Assembly (NCBI GenBank): GCA_029261515.1
Contig: JAJDBE010000071.1
Span: 1 to 38,519, forward strand
Source of the DNA: Nitrospinaceae bacterium
Lineage (GTDB): Bacteria > Nitrospinota > Nitrospinia > Nitrospinales > VA-1
Reading direction: 5' to 3'
Length of the DNA stretch: 38,519 nt
Shown here one piece after another: positions 1-8,729 of this stretch (position 1 is the stretch's first letter; each line of letters opens with the position of its first letter). Position numbers and translations under genes: made by a program. The notes beneath the pieces were generated by a model. It was not told where the DNA came from, made no database searches, and saw only the letters and a list, made by a program, of their open reading frames with translations.

Positions 1-1
1 A

Positions 2-187
2 TTTTTCCAGGAAAGACCTTGCTTTGTGATCGACATTTTGCATGATTCGGAAAGTTCAGAATTGGAGGATTATTCCACTAGAAGGAAGGATCATATCGGA
101 ATTCCCACTCCTAAAGTTGTATTCGTGGGGCCGATACTAGCAAACCGGAACAGGAGGGGTCAAGAAATTTACTTTCACGGAAATTAA
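2..187 (+). pseudogene. Partial YciI-like protein, C-terminally short
   Basis: One frame is open from the left edge of the window to a TAA at 185-187 (61 residues), so the start lies outside the window. The residues read like the first half of a YciI-type ferredoxin-like protein: an N-terminal hydrophobic strand (FVIDILHD), an Arg-rich helix ending in a His-Ile pair (DHI), and then a VGPIL strand-turn. YciI proteins normally continue for about 40 more residues after the GP motif, but this one stops about 17 residues later. No other frame restores the expected second half. It is therefore either a decayed gene or a divergent short member. There is no family-specific proof, so the call is tentative. 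Confidence 0.35.
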
Positions 188-315
188 CCTTTTGATCTTG
201 CTACGAATAGCGTCCTGATGAAATACAGGTTGATTCAGAGGAAACGCATGGATTAAGATAAAACTCCGTAATCGCATAAGTTGTCGCTATTTACAAATCA
301 CTTGGGAAAAACCTC
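188..315 (+). promoter_or_regulatory. Upstream region of mtaB with a weak promoter candidate
   Basis: This gap carries a possible sigma70 promoter for the mtaB run. A TTGATT at 230-235 and a TAAGAT at 254-259 are separated by 18 bp; each matches the consensus at four of six positions. The mtaB start at 316 has only a weak ribosome binding site (GGGA around 305). Nothing coding is visible here. Confidence 0.25.
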
Positions 316-1638
316 ATGAAAGTCGCTTTCGCCACTCTTGGATGCCGGACCAATCAACACGATACGGCGGAAATGCAAAGCCTGATGGAACAGGAAGGAT
401 TCAGTATCGTTGATGCCCGTGAGAACGCGGATGTCTATGTAATCAATACCTGTTCGGTGACGGCACGCAGCGACTACAGCTCGCGCCTGGCAGTTAAAAG
501 GTCGCTTGCCATCAACGAGAACGCGCTGGTGGTGTTCACCGGTTGCTACGCGCAACTGGCGCCGGAGGAAGCGGCAAACATCAACGGCCTCGACATTGTT
601 CTCGGCAATGCCAATAAACTGGAAATCGCCAACGTCATCAAGGACACGCTAAACGCAAAAACTCCCTGGGAAAAATCAGATAAAACCGAAATTTTCATGT
701 CTGACATCCATCGCAAACGGGTGTTCCGAACCATTCCGGTCTCCAAATTTCAGGGAAAAACCAAAGCGTTCATCAAGGTGCAAACCGGATGCGACGAAAA
801 GTGCGCCTTTTGTACGGTGGTGCGGGCGCGGGGGAAATCCATCAGCGATTCGCGTGACAATATCCTGAACAATGTTCGCGAAGCGATAGACTCAGGATTC
901 AGAGAAATCACCCTCACCGGGATCAATCTCGGCACTTATGGCATGGACAAGGAACGTGCGGAAACGTTTACCTCACTGGTTCGGGATATTTTAAAATTAA
1001 AAGGCGATTTCCGCGTCCGCTTGAGTTCCATCAACCCAATGGAGATCGAAGACGACCTCTTGCAACTCATGGCCGACCATGAAAACCTCTGCCCGCATCT
1101 GCACATCCCCCTGCAAAGCGGCGACGACACCATCCTTGCCAGAATGCGGCGCAATTACAACTCGGCCCAGTATCTGGAAGTGGCGCACCGGGCGTTGGAG
1201 AAAATCGCGCCTTTGGGACTGGGAGCCGACGTCATTATTGGGTTCCCCGGCGAAACGGACGCTTGCTTTGAGAACACGCGCCACCTCATCGAGAGCCTGC
1301 CGTTTTCCTATCTACACGCATTTTCCTATTCGCCGCGCAAGGGAACCGAGGCTTATGATTTTAAAGACAACATTCCCAAAGCCGTCAAAAAAGAAAGAAA
1401 CAAAATTCTGACCGACCTTATCAAAGAAAAATCGCTTGAGTTCCGCCAGCAGTTCCGGAACCAAACCGTCACCGTGCTGTTTGAAAACCAGCGCGACCCG
1501 GTCACCGGAGATTTAAAAGGATACAGCGAGCATTACCTTCCCGTTAGCGTAAAAGGAAATGACGATTTAAAAAATCAGCTGGTTCCCGTAACAATCGAAG
1601 AGGTCACGGAGCATCAGGTTTCCGGATGCCTGCAGTAA
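316..1638 (+). CDS. mtaB: tRNA t6A37 methylthiotransferase MtaB
   Basis: A radical-SAM methylthiotransferase that would convert t6A to ms2t6A at position 37 of ANN-decoding tRNAs in the cytoplasm. The N-terminal UPF0004 domain (about 1-120) has the three expected cluster cysteines at 10, 46 and 77. The radical-SAM signature CxxxCxxC lies at 159-166 (CDEKCAFC). A C-terminal TRAM-like stretch covers roughly the last 65 residues. The 440-aa length is normal. MtaB is preferred over MiaB or RimO because of the N-terminus KVAFATLGCRTN and the sequence around the radical-SAM loop. The gene ends inside the next gene (13-bp overlap), so the two are translationally coupled. Confident of the family, slightly less so of the exact substrate. 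Confidence 0.93.
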   Translation: MKVAFATLGCRTNQHDTAEMQSLMEQEGFSIVDARENADVYVINTCSVTARSDYSSRLAVKRSLAINENALVVFTGCYAQLAPEEAANINGLDIVLGNANKLEIANVIKDTLNAKTPWEKSDKTEIFMSDIHRKRVFRTIPVSKFQGKTKAFIKVQTGCDEKCAFCTVVRARGKSISDSRDNILNNVREAIDSGFREITLTGINLGTYGMDKERAETFTSLVRDILKLKGDFRVRLSSINPMEIEDDLLQLMADHENLCPHLHIPLQSGDDTILARMRRNYNSAQYLEVAHRALEKIAPLGLGADVIIGFPGETDACFENTRHLIESLPFSYLHAFSYSPRKGTEAYDFKDNIPKAVKKERNKILTDLIKEKSLEFRQQFRNQTVTVLFENQRDPVTGDLKGYSEHYLPVSVKGNDDLKNQLVPVTIEEVTEHQVSGCLQ

Positions 1639-2408
1639 TCACCCTGACCACGGATTTCGGGCTCGAAGACCCTTTCGTCGGCATCATGAAGGGCGTGATC
1701 CTGAACGTTTGCCCTGCCGCACGGCTCATCGACATCACTCATCAAATCGAACCGCAAAATATTCTTCAGGCGGCGTGGGTCCTGAAGGCGGCGCATACGT
1801 ATTTCCCAAAAAACAGCGTGCATCTGGTGGTGGTCGATCCCGGTGTCGGCAGCGAGCGCCGGCCCATCGCCGTCAAAACCAGGTCTGCGTTTTTTGTCGC
1901 GCCGGACAATGGCGTGCTGACACCCGTTCTCGATAAAAGTGCTGCCATTTACGAACTGACGAAGCAAAAATATTTTCTGAAAGACATTTCCTCCACGTTT
2001 CACGGCAGAGATGTTTTCGCCCCCGCCGCCGCATGGATCGCCAAGGGAACTGCGCTGTCAAAAATGGGAAGCAAAATCACCGATCCGCAAACTCTCACAC
2101 TGCCGCAACCGGAATTGAAAAAAAATGGCATCACCGGAGAGATCATTTATAGCGACCGCTTTGGCAACCTGACCACCAACATCCCCGCCGATCTGGTACA
2201 CTCTTTTTCCCAGCGAGTCGACAATATGACCATTCAAGTTGGGAAAACGCGTATCAAAGGGCTGGTGTCCAGCTATTCGCAAGGCAAACCGGGTGAGTTG
2301 GGGTGCCTCATCAACAGCTGGGGGAATCTGGAAATCTTTTGCAGGGAAAGCAACGCGGCAAAAAAACTGAAAGTCGCGGCAGGAAAAAAGATAATCGTAA
2401 AATTTTGA
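1626..2408 (+). CDS. SAM hydroxide adenosyltransferase (DUF62 family)
   Basis: This belongs to the family related to the SAM-dependent fluorinase and chlorinase. Its bacterial members hydrolyse S-adenosylmethionine to adenosine and methionine. Family landmarks are TTDFG at residues 8-12, DPGVGSERR starting at 71, a DNGVL segment, FHGRDVFAP, and YSDRFGNLTTN in the C-terminal barrel domain. At 260 aa it is full length. It overlaps the end of mtaB by 13 bp. Its stop codon (TGA, 2406-2408) and last residues (Lys-Phe) lie within the left arm of the 26-bp inverted repeat that frames the next gene. The extreme C-terminus may therefore have been rewritten when that element arrived. The physiological role is uncertain; adenosine release is the family's known activity. 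Confidence 0.88.
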   Translation: MPAVITLTTDFGLEDPFVGIMKGVILNVCPAARLIDITHQIEPQNILQAAWVLKAAHTYFPKNSVHLVVVDPGVGSERRPIAVKTRSAFFVAPDNGVLTPVLDKSAAIYELTKQKYFLKDISSTFHGRDVFAPAAAWIAKGTALSKMGSKITDPQTLTLPQPELKKNGITGEIIYSDRFGNLTTNIPADLVHSFSQRVDNMTIQVGKTRIKGLVSSYSQGKPGELGCLINSWGNLEIFCRESNAAKKLKVAAGKKIIVKF

Positions 2409-2426
2409 CAGGATTAACAGGATAAA
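2401..2426. repeat. Left arm of a perfect 26-bp inverted repeat
   Basis: The 26 bases here are the exact reverse complement of 2839-2864. The arm contains the direct sub-repeat ACAGGATTA/ACAGGATAA. Together the two arms bracket a single small gene and define a 464-bp unit (2401-2864). The upstream gene's stop codon falls inside this arm. Confidence 0.9.
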
Positions 2427-2444
2427 ACCATTTAGACACTGTTA

Positions 2445-2819
2445 ATGGAACACAAGGACTTAACCGAACAAATTATTGGCTGTGCTTATCGTGTATACAA
2501 CAATCTGGGCTTCGGCTTTCTTGAAAGCGTTTACGAAAAGTGTTTGGCTATCGAATTGGAAAAGGCGGGTTTAAATTTTGCAACCCAAGCACCCATAAAA
2601 GTGTTTTACGATAATAAAGTTGTTGGGGATTTTGTTTCTGATATTTTGGTGAACGATACCATCATTGTTGAGCTTAAATCGGTTAAAAAAATATCCCCTG
2701 CACATGAAGTTCAATTAGTAAATTATCTGGCGGCAACTGGTAAGCCTGTTGGCCTGTTAATTAATTTCGGAGAAGATAAAGTCGAAGTAAAAAGGAAAGT
2801 TAAAAACTTAAACCAATAG
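2445..2819 (+). CDS. GxxExxY family protein (PD-(D/E)XK-like)
   Basis: A 124-aa protein with the hallmark GxxExxY motif at residues 24-30 (GFLESVY). It also has a nuclease-like core: Asp66 in a DILV strand, then Glu76-x-Lys78 in the next strand (VELK). This is the arrangement of the PD-(D/E)XK superfamily to which the family is assigned. No biochemical activity is established for the family, so nuclease function is inference. The gene is visibly richer in A+T than its neighbours and sits between two genes of unrelated function. Perfect 26-bp inverted repeats flank it at both ends, all consistent with a mobile or recently acquired unit. No clear ribosome binding site precedes the ATG. Confidence 0.85.
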   Translation: MEHKDLTEQIIGCAYRVYNNLGFGFLESVYEKCLAIELEKAGLNFATQAPIKVFYDNKVVGDFVSDILVNDTIIVELKSVKKISPAHEVQLVNYLAATGKPVGLLINFGEDKVEVKRKVKNLNQ

Positions 2820-2838
2820 AACCTAAAAAATCAAATCC

Positions 2839-2864
2839 TTTATCCTGTTAATCCTGTCAAAATT
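2839..2864. repeat. Right arm of the 26-bp inverted repeat
   Basis: This is the exact reverse complement of 2401-2426. It ends 16 bp before the smpB start codon, and the short remaining stretch has no Shine-Dalgarno-like sequence. As RNA the two arms could pair and loop out the whole small gene. Confidence 0.9.
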
Positions 2865-2880
2865 CTTCTTTAAAACTTAA

Positions 2881-3342
2881 ATGACCGAAGGAATCAAAAT
2901 CATCTGCCAGAACAAAAAGGCGCGCCACAACTACTTCATCGAAGATACGATGGAGGCGGGCGTCGTCCTCAAGGGGTCCGAGGTGAAATCCCTGCGCGAA
3001 GGCAAGGCCAATCTGCTGGACACTTACGCCGTCGTGGAGAAGGGTGAAGTGTGGATGTACAACTGTCACATCAACCCCTATGCCCCGGCCAGCCAGTTCA
3101 GCCACCACCCGACGCGGAAACGCAAACTGCTCCTCAATAAGAAGGAAATCAACAAACTGATCGGCCTGTCGCAGGAAAAAGGCTACAACCTGATCCCCCT
3201 CAAGATGTACTTCAAGAATGGTAAAGCAAAGGTGGAACTCTCCCTCGCCAAGGCCAAGAAACTGCACGACAAACGCGAGACGCTCAAAAAACGCGAAGCC
3301 GACCGCGAGATCGACAAGGCCATGAAATCCCGCAACCGCTAG
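2881..3342 (+). CDS. smpB: SsrA-binding protein SmpB
   Basis: SmpB binds tmRNA and delivers it with EF-Tu to stalled ribosomes for trans-translation. The 153-aa protein begins like the family (KIICQNKKARHNYFIE). It continues with the AGVVLKGSEVKSLREGKANL segment, the HINPY motif, and a basic tail rich in KR and RE pairs. The length is standard. The ATG at 2881 fits the family N-terminus but has no recognisable ribosome binding site. The region just upstream is the end of the inverted-repeat element. I did not find the tmRNA gene nearby. Confidence 0.96.
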   Translation: MTEGIKIICQNKKARHNYFIEDTMEAGVVLKGSEVKSLREGKANLLDTYAVVEKGEVWMYNCHINPYAPASQFSHHPTRKRKLLLNKKEINKLIGLSQEKGYNLIPLKMYFKNGKAKVELSLAKAKKLHDKRETLKKREADREIDKAMKSRNR

Positions 3343-3405
3343 CGGAGTACCTTTGCGGGCAATATGCTAAATACCTCCTCTTCCCCCTTGGCAAAGAGAT
3401 TTATT

Positions 3406-3440
3406 TTTTCTTTGCGTTCTCTGCGTCTTTGCGGTTACCT
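3406..3440. repeat. Degenerate tandem repeat of a CTTTGCGTT-type unit
   Basis: Downstream of smpB, the unit CTTTGCGTT, CTCTGCGT, CTTTGCGGTT occurs three times in tandem within about 26 bases after a T run. No gene lies in the 161-bp gap between smpB and the next gene. The tract has the look of a dispersed low-complexity intergenic repeat. Confidence 0.6.
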
Positions 3441-3503
3441 TCATTTAAAAACAACTGCTAAAATTATCTTTCACCGCCGTCAATTCATTTTGGAGAAAGC
3501 GTT

Positions 3504-4493
3504 ATGGAGCTTGATAAGGAAATCGGCAAATGGCTGAGTGGCTACCAGCAGGCGTGCGTCCTCATCACCGCGAATAAACTGAAGGTGTTCGACGCATTGA
3601 AATCGCCTGTAACGGCAGGCGAAGTTGCGGGCAAACTCGGTCTCTCTGAAAAGGGTACAGAACGGTTGCTGAACGCGCTTACTGGGATGGGCATCGCCGT
3701 TAAAAATGACGGCAAGTTCCACCTGCCCGAGGAATGGCAACGCTACCTGACCAAAGACGGCGACCATTCGATGCAGCAGTGGATTCGCCTGTCCTCGGAT
3801 TTGATGCCGGTGTGGCTGGAGCTTCCCAAATTTATTCAGTCGGGAACGATGGTGAAGAGCATCATGGATGTGCTGGGCAATCAGCCGGAGGAGATGCGGG
3901 CGTTCATCGACGCCATGCATGACAAGGGGCTAACAGCCACGTGGATGCTGGCCCGTGAACTGCCTCTCGATGACGCAAAGAACTTGCTCGATGTCGGCGG
4001 CGGGCCGGGAACCTATGCGCTCGAATGGGCCAAGCTGCACAAACGTCTCAAGGCCACGATTTTCGATATCCCGCCGGTTCTCGAAGTCGCGAAAACTTAT
4101 ATCAAGCGTTATGACCTTGAAGACCGGGTAGACACGATGCCCGGCGATTTCACCAAGGATGGTTTCGGCACAGGTTATGACCTGATCCTGATGGCCAATG
4201 TCCTGCACATGTATGATGAAAAGGTAGGCCGGGACATGATCGGCAAAGGATTTAAATCCCTGGAGCCGGGGGGACGCCTTGTGGTCCACGGCTTCTGCAC
4301 CGATGACGAGGAGACAGGGCCTTTGGAGGACGCCATTTTCAGTTTAAACATTGGCATGCTCACTCAGGGGGGAAGAGCCCATCCGGTAAAGGAAAAAATG
4401 CAATGGCTGGAAAAGACGGGATTTAAAGACATCCGCCATTTCCGGGTTCAGGCCATGCCGACGGGTGTGATCACGGGAGTGAAACCGAAGTAG
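3504..4493 (+). CDS. Class I SAM-dependent O-methyltransferase-like protein
   Basis: A 329-aa methyltransferase of the small-molecule O-methyltransferase type (acetylserotonin/hydroxyneurosporene OMT-like). Residues 12-75 form a winged-helix dimerisation domain. The SAM-binding domain has motif I, LLDVGGGPGT, at 161-170, an acidic residue at 188 (FDIP), and the LMANVLHMYDE segment. The last of these sits where the catalytic His usually lies. The start has a good ribosome binding site (GGAG, 3492-3495). The substrate cannot be read from sequence. No carotenoid or polyketide genes adjoin it, so the biological role is open. It converges on the transporter gene to its right with a 20-bp gap. Confidence 0.85.
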   Translation: MELDKEIGKWLSGYQQACVLITANKLKVFDALKSPVTAGEVAGKLGLSEKGTERLLNALTGMGIAVKNDGKFHLPEEWQRYLTKDGDHSMQQWIRLSSDLMPVWLELPKFIQSGTMVKSIMDVLGNQPEEMRAFIDAMHDKGLTATWMLARELPLDDAKNLLDVGGGPGTYALEWAKLHKRLKATIFDIPPVLEVAKTYIKRYDLEDRVDTMPGDFTKDGFGTGYDLILMANVLHMYDEKVGRDMIGKGFKSLEPGGRLVVHGFCTDDEETGPLEDAIFSLNIGMLTQGGRAHPVKEKMQWLEKTGFKDIRHFRVQAMPTGVITGVKPK

Positions 4494-4513
4494 CTTCCAG
4501 TATGGACCGCCAA

Positions 4514-5425
4514 TTATTTCCTGGCGATCACCAGCACCACGCCGCCCACCGCGGTCACGGCACCCAGGTAACCCCACGTGCCGATGATTTCGGGCATCAG
4601 CCTGCCGGAGCTGAGCGCCGGCAGGACCAGCATTCCCGTTAGGGTAATCAGGGGATTCAAGGTAATCAGGGGACTGATGATGGTCAGCGGAACGTGTTTC
4701 ACGGATTCCGCCAATGCGCCGTAAGCCAGCAGGGTATTCAGTCCGAGTACGACCAGTACCGTCCACCCCTTCCAGCCGATTCCTGTAAACTCCACCCAGT
4801 TCACTTTATACACCAGCACCACCGCCGCCACTCCATAAACCAGAAGGTTCAACGATTGGGCGCCAAAGGACCGGCTCAAAAGTTTCTGGCACGAGATATA
4901 GAGCACCCAGACCACCGCCGCGAACATGATGTAAACGGTGGCTGTGGAATAATGCGTCATGTCTTTTACGTTGCCGCGCTGATCAATGTAAAACAGATAA
5001 AAACCCACGGCGGCAACGGCAAATCCGACCATCTGCAGAGGCGTCAAGCGCTCTTTAAAAAACAAAACCCCCACGACCGCCAAAAGAACCGGAGCCAGCT
5101 GGATGAGAATAGCCGCGTTGGATGGGGTGCTGAGGTTCACCGCTTCGGTCACGCCAAAATAGTTCGCCGACAACGAAGCTCCAGCGACAATTCCCAATAT
5201 GGGAGGCCGGCGCAGGATAAGCGCTGGATGGGAACCTCTCAGCGAAAGCAACAGGTAAAGAACGACAAAGGCGAAAAGAAAGCGGAACCAGGCTATTGTT
5301 CCTGCGGAAAACTCGGTCAGGGCGACTTTCAGAATGATCGGCAGAAACCCCCAAAGGAGGGTGGTGACCAGCACCAGGAGAATTCCCCGGGCATAGCTCT
5401 TTGCCTCTGCATCCGTATGATTCAC
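4514..5425 (-). CDS. EamA/DMT-family transporter
   Basis: A 303-aa integral membrane protein with about ten hydrophobic segments arranged as two EamA repeats (about residues 12-148 and 163-300), typical of drug/metabolite transporters. The second half shows the repeat's VPLTIISPLITLNPLITL pattern, where helix 9 is expected. The start is GTG at 5425; no in-frame ATG at the start gives a better N-terminus, and the ribosome binding site is weak. It follows hisH on the same strand after a 91-bp gap, so it may be the last gene of that transcript or may have its own promoter. The transported compound is unknown. Confidence 0.85.
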   Translation of the reverse strand: MNHTDAEAKSYARGILLVLVTTLLWGFLPIILKVALTEFSAGTIAWFRFLFAFVVLYLLLSLRGSHPALILRRPPILGIVAGASLSANYFGVTEAVNLSTPSNAAILIQLAPVLLAVVGVLFFKERLTPLQMVGFAVAAVGFYLFYIDQRGNVKDMTHYSTATVYIMFAAVVWVLYISCQKLLSRSFGAQSLNLLVYGVAAVVLVYKVNWVEFTGIGWKGWTVLVVLGLNTLLAYGALAESVKHVPLTIISPLITLNPLITLTGMLVLPALSSGRLMPEIIGTWGYLGAVTAVGGVVLVIARK

Positions 5426-5516
5426 TCGCTAACCCATGCAAAAATTCTCGATGCGATCAGCATATCACATGAATCAGGCGTCACTATATAAGGAAAGGAA
5501 AACAAGCCGTAACGGA

Positions 5517-6146
5517 TTACTTTAACTTGGAAAAATTTTTCAGCAGAGTCAGTCCGAGCGCCTGGCTTTTTTCAGGATGAAATTGAAACGCGTAGATGTT
5601 TTCGTGATGAATACTGGAAACAAACTCCATTCCATACTGTGTGGTGGTGGCCACATCTTCACGATCTTCAGGGACGACGTAATAGGAGTGGACAAAATAA
5701 AAATAAGAATCGTTGGGAATGGACTGAAATAGCGGATTGCTTTTTTGAACATGCACTGTGTTCCATCCCATATGCGGGACCTTGAGGGAAGACCCGGAAG
5801 ACGGTTCGGGAATGCGGCCTGAAAACCCCACAACCTCTCCTGCAAGAATTTCCAGGCCCGGAACCTGGCCAAACTCCTCGCTCTGATGAAACAGCAACTG
5901 GAGACCGAGACAGATTCCCAGAAACGGTTTGCCGCTCTGGATGGACTTTCGCACCACATCGACCAGATCCAGCCGCTGCAAATTGTCCATGCAATCCTTG
6001 AAAGCACCGACTCCGGGAAGAACCACGGACCGGGCCGACAGGATCTCTTCACGATTACTGGTCACTACGGCGTTGGCCCCTACCGCTTCAAACGCTTTCT
6101 GCACCGACCTGAGATTGCCCATGCCGTAGTCGATCACGGCAATCAT
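5517..6146 (-). CDS. hisH: Imidazole glycerol phosphate synthase glutaminase subunit HisH
   Basis: Class I glutamine amidotransferase subunit that supplies ammonia to HisF for imidazole glycerol phosphate and AICAR formation. The N-terminus IAVIDYGMGNL is diagnostic. The nucleophile elbow GICLGLQ places the catalytic Cys at 79, and His190 and Glu192 (FQFHPEK) complete the triad. The 209-aa length is standard. It starts directly after the stop of hisB with no gap. Its partner hisF and the rest of the histidine genes are not in this window, so the pathway is split across the genome. Confidence 0.97.
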   Translation of the reverse strand: MIAVIDYGMGNLRSVQKAFEAVGANAVVTSNREEILSARSVVLPGVGAFKDCMDNLQRLDLVDVVRKSIQSGKPFLGICLGLQLLFHQSEEFGQVPGLEILAGEVVGFSGRIPEPSSGSSLKVPHMGWNTVHVQKSNPLFQSIPNDSYFYFVHSYYVVPEDREDVATTTQYGMEFVSSIHHENIYAFQFHPEKSQALGLTLLKNFSKLK

Positions 6147-6734
6147 TTACAATTTTCCTTTTGTCGAGGGAACCTCGCGGGAACGCGAGTCGAGGGAACA
6201 GGCCTGATCCAGCGCACGGGCGAAGGATTTGAATAGGGCCTCAATGATGTGATGAAGGTTGTTCCAGTAGGCCGAGTTAAAATGGAGGGTGATGCCGCTG
6301 TTGGCAGAGAACGCCTGGAAAAATTCCGGCACTAACTCGACATCGAACTGCCCGATTTTGGATTTGGGAAGATCGACATTGAAAACGAAAAAAGCCCGGC
6401 CCGAAATATCAATCACACAATTTGCCAGCGCTTCGTTCAATGGCACCGACGCCTGAGCAAACCGCCGAATGCCTTTTTTATCTCCCAGGGCCTTGCCAAA
6501 AGCCTCGCCCAAGGTGATGCCGATGTCCTCCACAGTGTGGTGGAAATCGATTTCAATATCCCCTTTGGCGCGCACTTTCAGGTCGAAAAAACCGTGGCGG
6601 GAAAGCTGATTGAGCATGTGGTCGAGAAACGGGATAGACGTATCAATATCGTTTTTCCCTGTCCCGTCTATATTGAGCTCAACCTCAATTTCTGTTTCGC
6701 GGGTGGCGCGTTTGACTGCGGAAGTTCTATCCAT
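6147..6734 (-). CDS. hisB: Imidazoleglycerol-phosphate dehydratase HisB
   Basis: Monofunctional IGP dehydratase, the step after HisFH in histidine synthesis. The two metal-binding motifs are present: DFHHTVED at 63-70 and the HHIIEA segment starting at 161. The 195-aa protein lacks the histidinol-phosphatase domain found in the enterobacterial fusion. Its start lies inside the end of dxs (8-bp overlap) and its end abuts hisH, so all three are probably translated from one mRNA. Confidence 0.97.
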   Translation of the reverse strand: MDRTSAVKRATRETEIEVELNIDGTGKNDIDTSIPFLDHMLNQLSRHGFFDLKVRAKGDIEIDFHHTVEDIGITLGEAFGKALGDKKGIRRFAQASVPLNEALANCVIDISGRAFFVFNVDLPKSKIGQFDVELVPEFFQAFSANSGITLHFNSAYWNNLHHIIEALFKSFARALDQACSLDSRSREVPSTKGKL

Positions 6735-8718
6735 TCACCGACTGCTTGATCTTCAGGTGACCTTTTTTAACATCCTCAAGATAGGGTTTTTTGCCATTTC
6801 CTGAGTGCACTTTCTTGCCATTGCCGGAAACTGGAAGCCCTCTCACCTGCTCATAGTGAGCAAGGATCGTTTCGTACAGCCCTTGCGGATCAAGCTTAAG
6901 ATCTTTCCGTTGAATTCCTGGAGCTCCATGCTCAAGAACAATATCCCCGAGTCCGATACATTTCACCGAAACATTGGCAATATCCTCTTCCTGCAGAGTT
7001 TCCAGAACCGCGGAACCAAACCCGCCTTTTAACGAATGCTCTTCGACGGTGACGAAGCAATCCGTTATGCCGGCATATTTGCTCACAAGATCCTGATCTA
7101 TAGGTTTGGCAAACCGGGCATTGATGACCGCGACGCTGATTCCATTCTCTTCCAGCATTGCCGCCACTTCTTCAGAAGGCGGCACCATATGACCATAAGC
7201 AAAAATGGCGATGTCATTTCCCTCTTTCACGACTTCACCTTTTCCGATCTCCAGCGCCTGCATTTTAGCATCCAGCTTGACTCCCAGGCCGGAACCGCGC
7301 GGATACCTGAGAGCCGCCGGACCCGGATGATAGATCGCGGTTTTCAGCATGTGACGTAATTCATTTTCATCTTTGGGAGCCATCACCACCATATTGGGCA
7401 GAGTTCGCAAAAACGCGATATCGTAGAGCCCCTGATGCGTGGCGCCATCTTCACCGACAATTCCAGCGCGATCCATCGCAAAGGTCACCGGAATATTCAT
7501 GAGACAGATATCGTGCACGACCTGATCATAGGCCCGTTGCAAAAAGGTGGAGTAAATCGCCGCGACGGGACGAAACCCTTCAAGCGATAACGCGCCGGCA
7601 AAGGAAACTCCATGCTGTTCTGCCATTCCGACATCGAACGTACGGTCAGGGAAAACCTCTCCAAATTTATTCATGCCAGTTCCATCAGGCATGGCGGCTG
7701 TGATGCCGACAATTTTCTCATCTTCCCTGGCCAACTCGATCAACGCGTCCGCGAAAACCGAAGTGTAGGCAGGATTCGCCTTTTTCTTTACAAACTGCCC
7801 GGTGGCGATATCAAAGGGTTTGGCTCCATGCCAGACATCCGCTTTTTCCTCTGCCAGTTCGTAGCCCTTGCCTTTCCGGGTCACCACGTGCAACAGCGTC
7901 GGTCCCTTGAGGTCGCGGATGGAATTGAAGGTCTCGATCAGGGCATTGATGTCATGCCCATCGACCGGCCCCACATAACGAAAACCCAGATCCTCAAACA
8001 ACCTGCCTGGTATGAACACGCCTTTGATGGCCTCATCAATCCGGTGCGCATAGCGGGAAATTTCCTTGCCAATGCCTGGAATGGAAAGCAGGAGGTCGTC
8101 AATCTCTTTTTTGATTTTGATCATGACCTGTCCCGTCAAAATCTTGCTCAAATGCACGGACATGCCGCCAACGTTAGGAGAAATCGACATTTCATTATCG
8201 TTCAAGACCACGATCATATCGTTCTGAATATGGCCAGCATGGTTAAGCCCCTCAAAAGCCATCCCCGCGGTCAGGGAACCATCTCCGATAATAGCAACAA
8301 CGTCATGATCCTCTTTTTTCAAATCCCGCGCCTTGGCAAACCCCAGAGCCGCTGAAATAGAAGTGCCGCCGTGTCCGCAGTTCCAGTGGTCGTGAGTGCT
8401 CTCTTCTCTCTTGGTGAACCCGCAAAGCCCATCGTATTGCCTCAGGGTGTGAAACCGGTCCCGCCTCCCGGTCAATAGTTTGTGAACGTAAGTTTGATGG
8501 CCAACGTCCCAGACAAACTTGTCCTTAGGGCTGTTAAACACATAATGCAAAGCTATGGTCAATTCCACCACACCCAGGTTGGAAGCCAGGTGTCCTCCGG
8601 TTTGAGAGATGACTTGCAGAAGGTTATCCCGAATTTCCTTTGCCAATTGCGGCAACTCTTCCGGTTTGATTTTCTTCAAATCATCGGGACCTTCAATATG
8701 AGTTAGAAGCTTATTCAT
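6727..8718 (-). CDS. dxs: 1-Deoxy-D-xylulose-5-phosphate synthase
   Basis: A thiamine-diphosphate enzyme that condenses pyruvate and glyceraldehyde 3-phosphate, the first step of the MEP isoprenoid pathway. It is 663 aa. The N-terminal half contains the ThDP/Mg2+ motif beginning GDGSLTAG at 145-152, and the central domain has the transketolase signature [12 protein letters not shown] with its conserved Glu. The C-terminal transketolase domain is complete, followed by a tail about 25 residues longer than usual. That tail carries two copies of SGNGKK and is rich in Lys. The gene follows ispA after 11 bp and overlaps hisB. The pairing with ispA is a common isoprenoid arrangement; the link to his genes is less usual. 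Confidence 0.97.
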   Translation of the reverse strand: MNKLLTHIEGPDDLKKIKPEELPQLAKEIRDNLLQVISQTGGHLASNLGVVELTIALHYVFNSPKDKFVWDVGHQTYVHKLLTGRRDRFHTLRQYDGLCGFTKREESTHDHWNCGHGGTSISAALGFAKARDLKKEDHDVVAIIGDGSLTAGMAFEGLNHAGHIQNDMIVVLNDNEMSISPNVGGMSVHLSKILTGQVMIKIKKEIDDLLLSIPGIGKEISRYAHRIDEAIKGVFIPGRLFEDLGFRYVGPVDGHDINALIETFNSIRDLKGPTLLHVVTRKGKGYELAEEKADVWHGAKPFDIATGQFVKKKANPAYTSVFADALIELAREDEKIVGITAAMPDGTGMNKFGEVFPDRTFDVGMAEQHGVSFAGALSLEGFRPVAAIYSTFLQRAYDQVVHDICLMNIPVTFAMDRAGIVGEDGATHQGLYDIAFLRTLPNMVVMAPKDENELRHMLKTAIYHPGPAALRYPRGSGLGVKLDAKMQALEIGKGEVVKEGNDIAIFAYGHMVPPSEEVAAMLEENGISVAVINARFAKPIDQDLVSKYAGITDCFVTVEEHSLKGGFGSAVLETLQEEDIANVSVKCIGLGDIVLEHGAPGIQRKDLKLDPQGLYETILAHYEQVRGLPVSGNGKKVHSGNGKKPYLEDVKKGHLKIKQSVNG

Positions 8719-8729
8719 AGCTTATCCAG

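Noticed and set aside
3343..3503. tmRNA gene beside smpB
   Set aside because: The gap is too short and has no tRNA-like ends or tag-coding frame; ssrA must lie elsewhere.
4694..5491. 265-aa plus-strand open frame
   Set aside because: Antisense to the EamA transporter; His/Gln/Arg-rich composition with no protein-like pattern or ribosome site.
7612..8355. 247-aa plus-strand open frame
   Set aside because: Antisense to dxs, whose reading frame is unmistakable.
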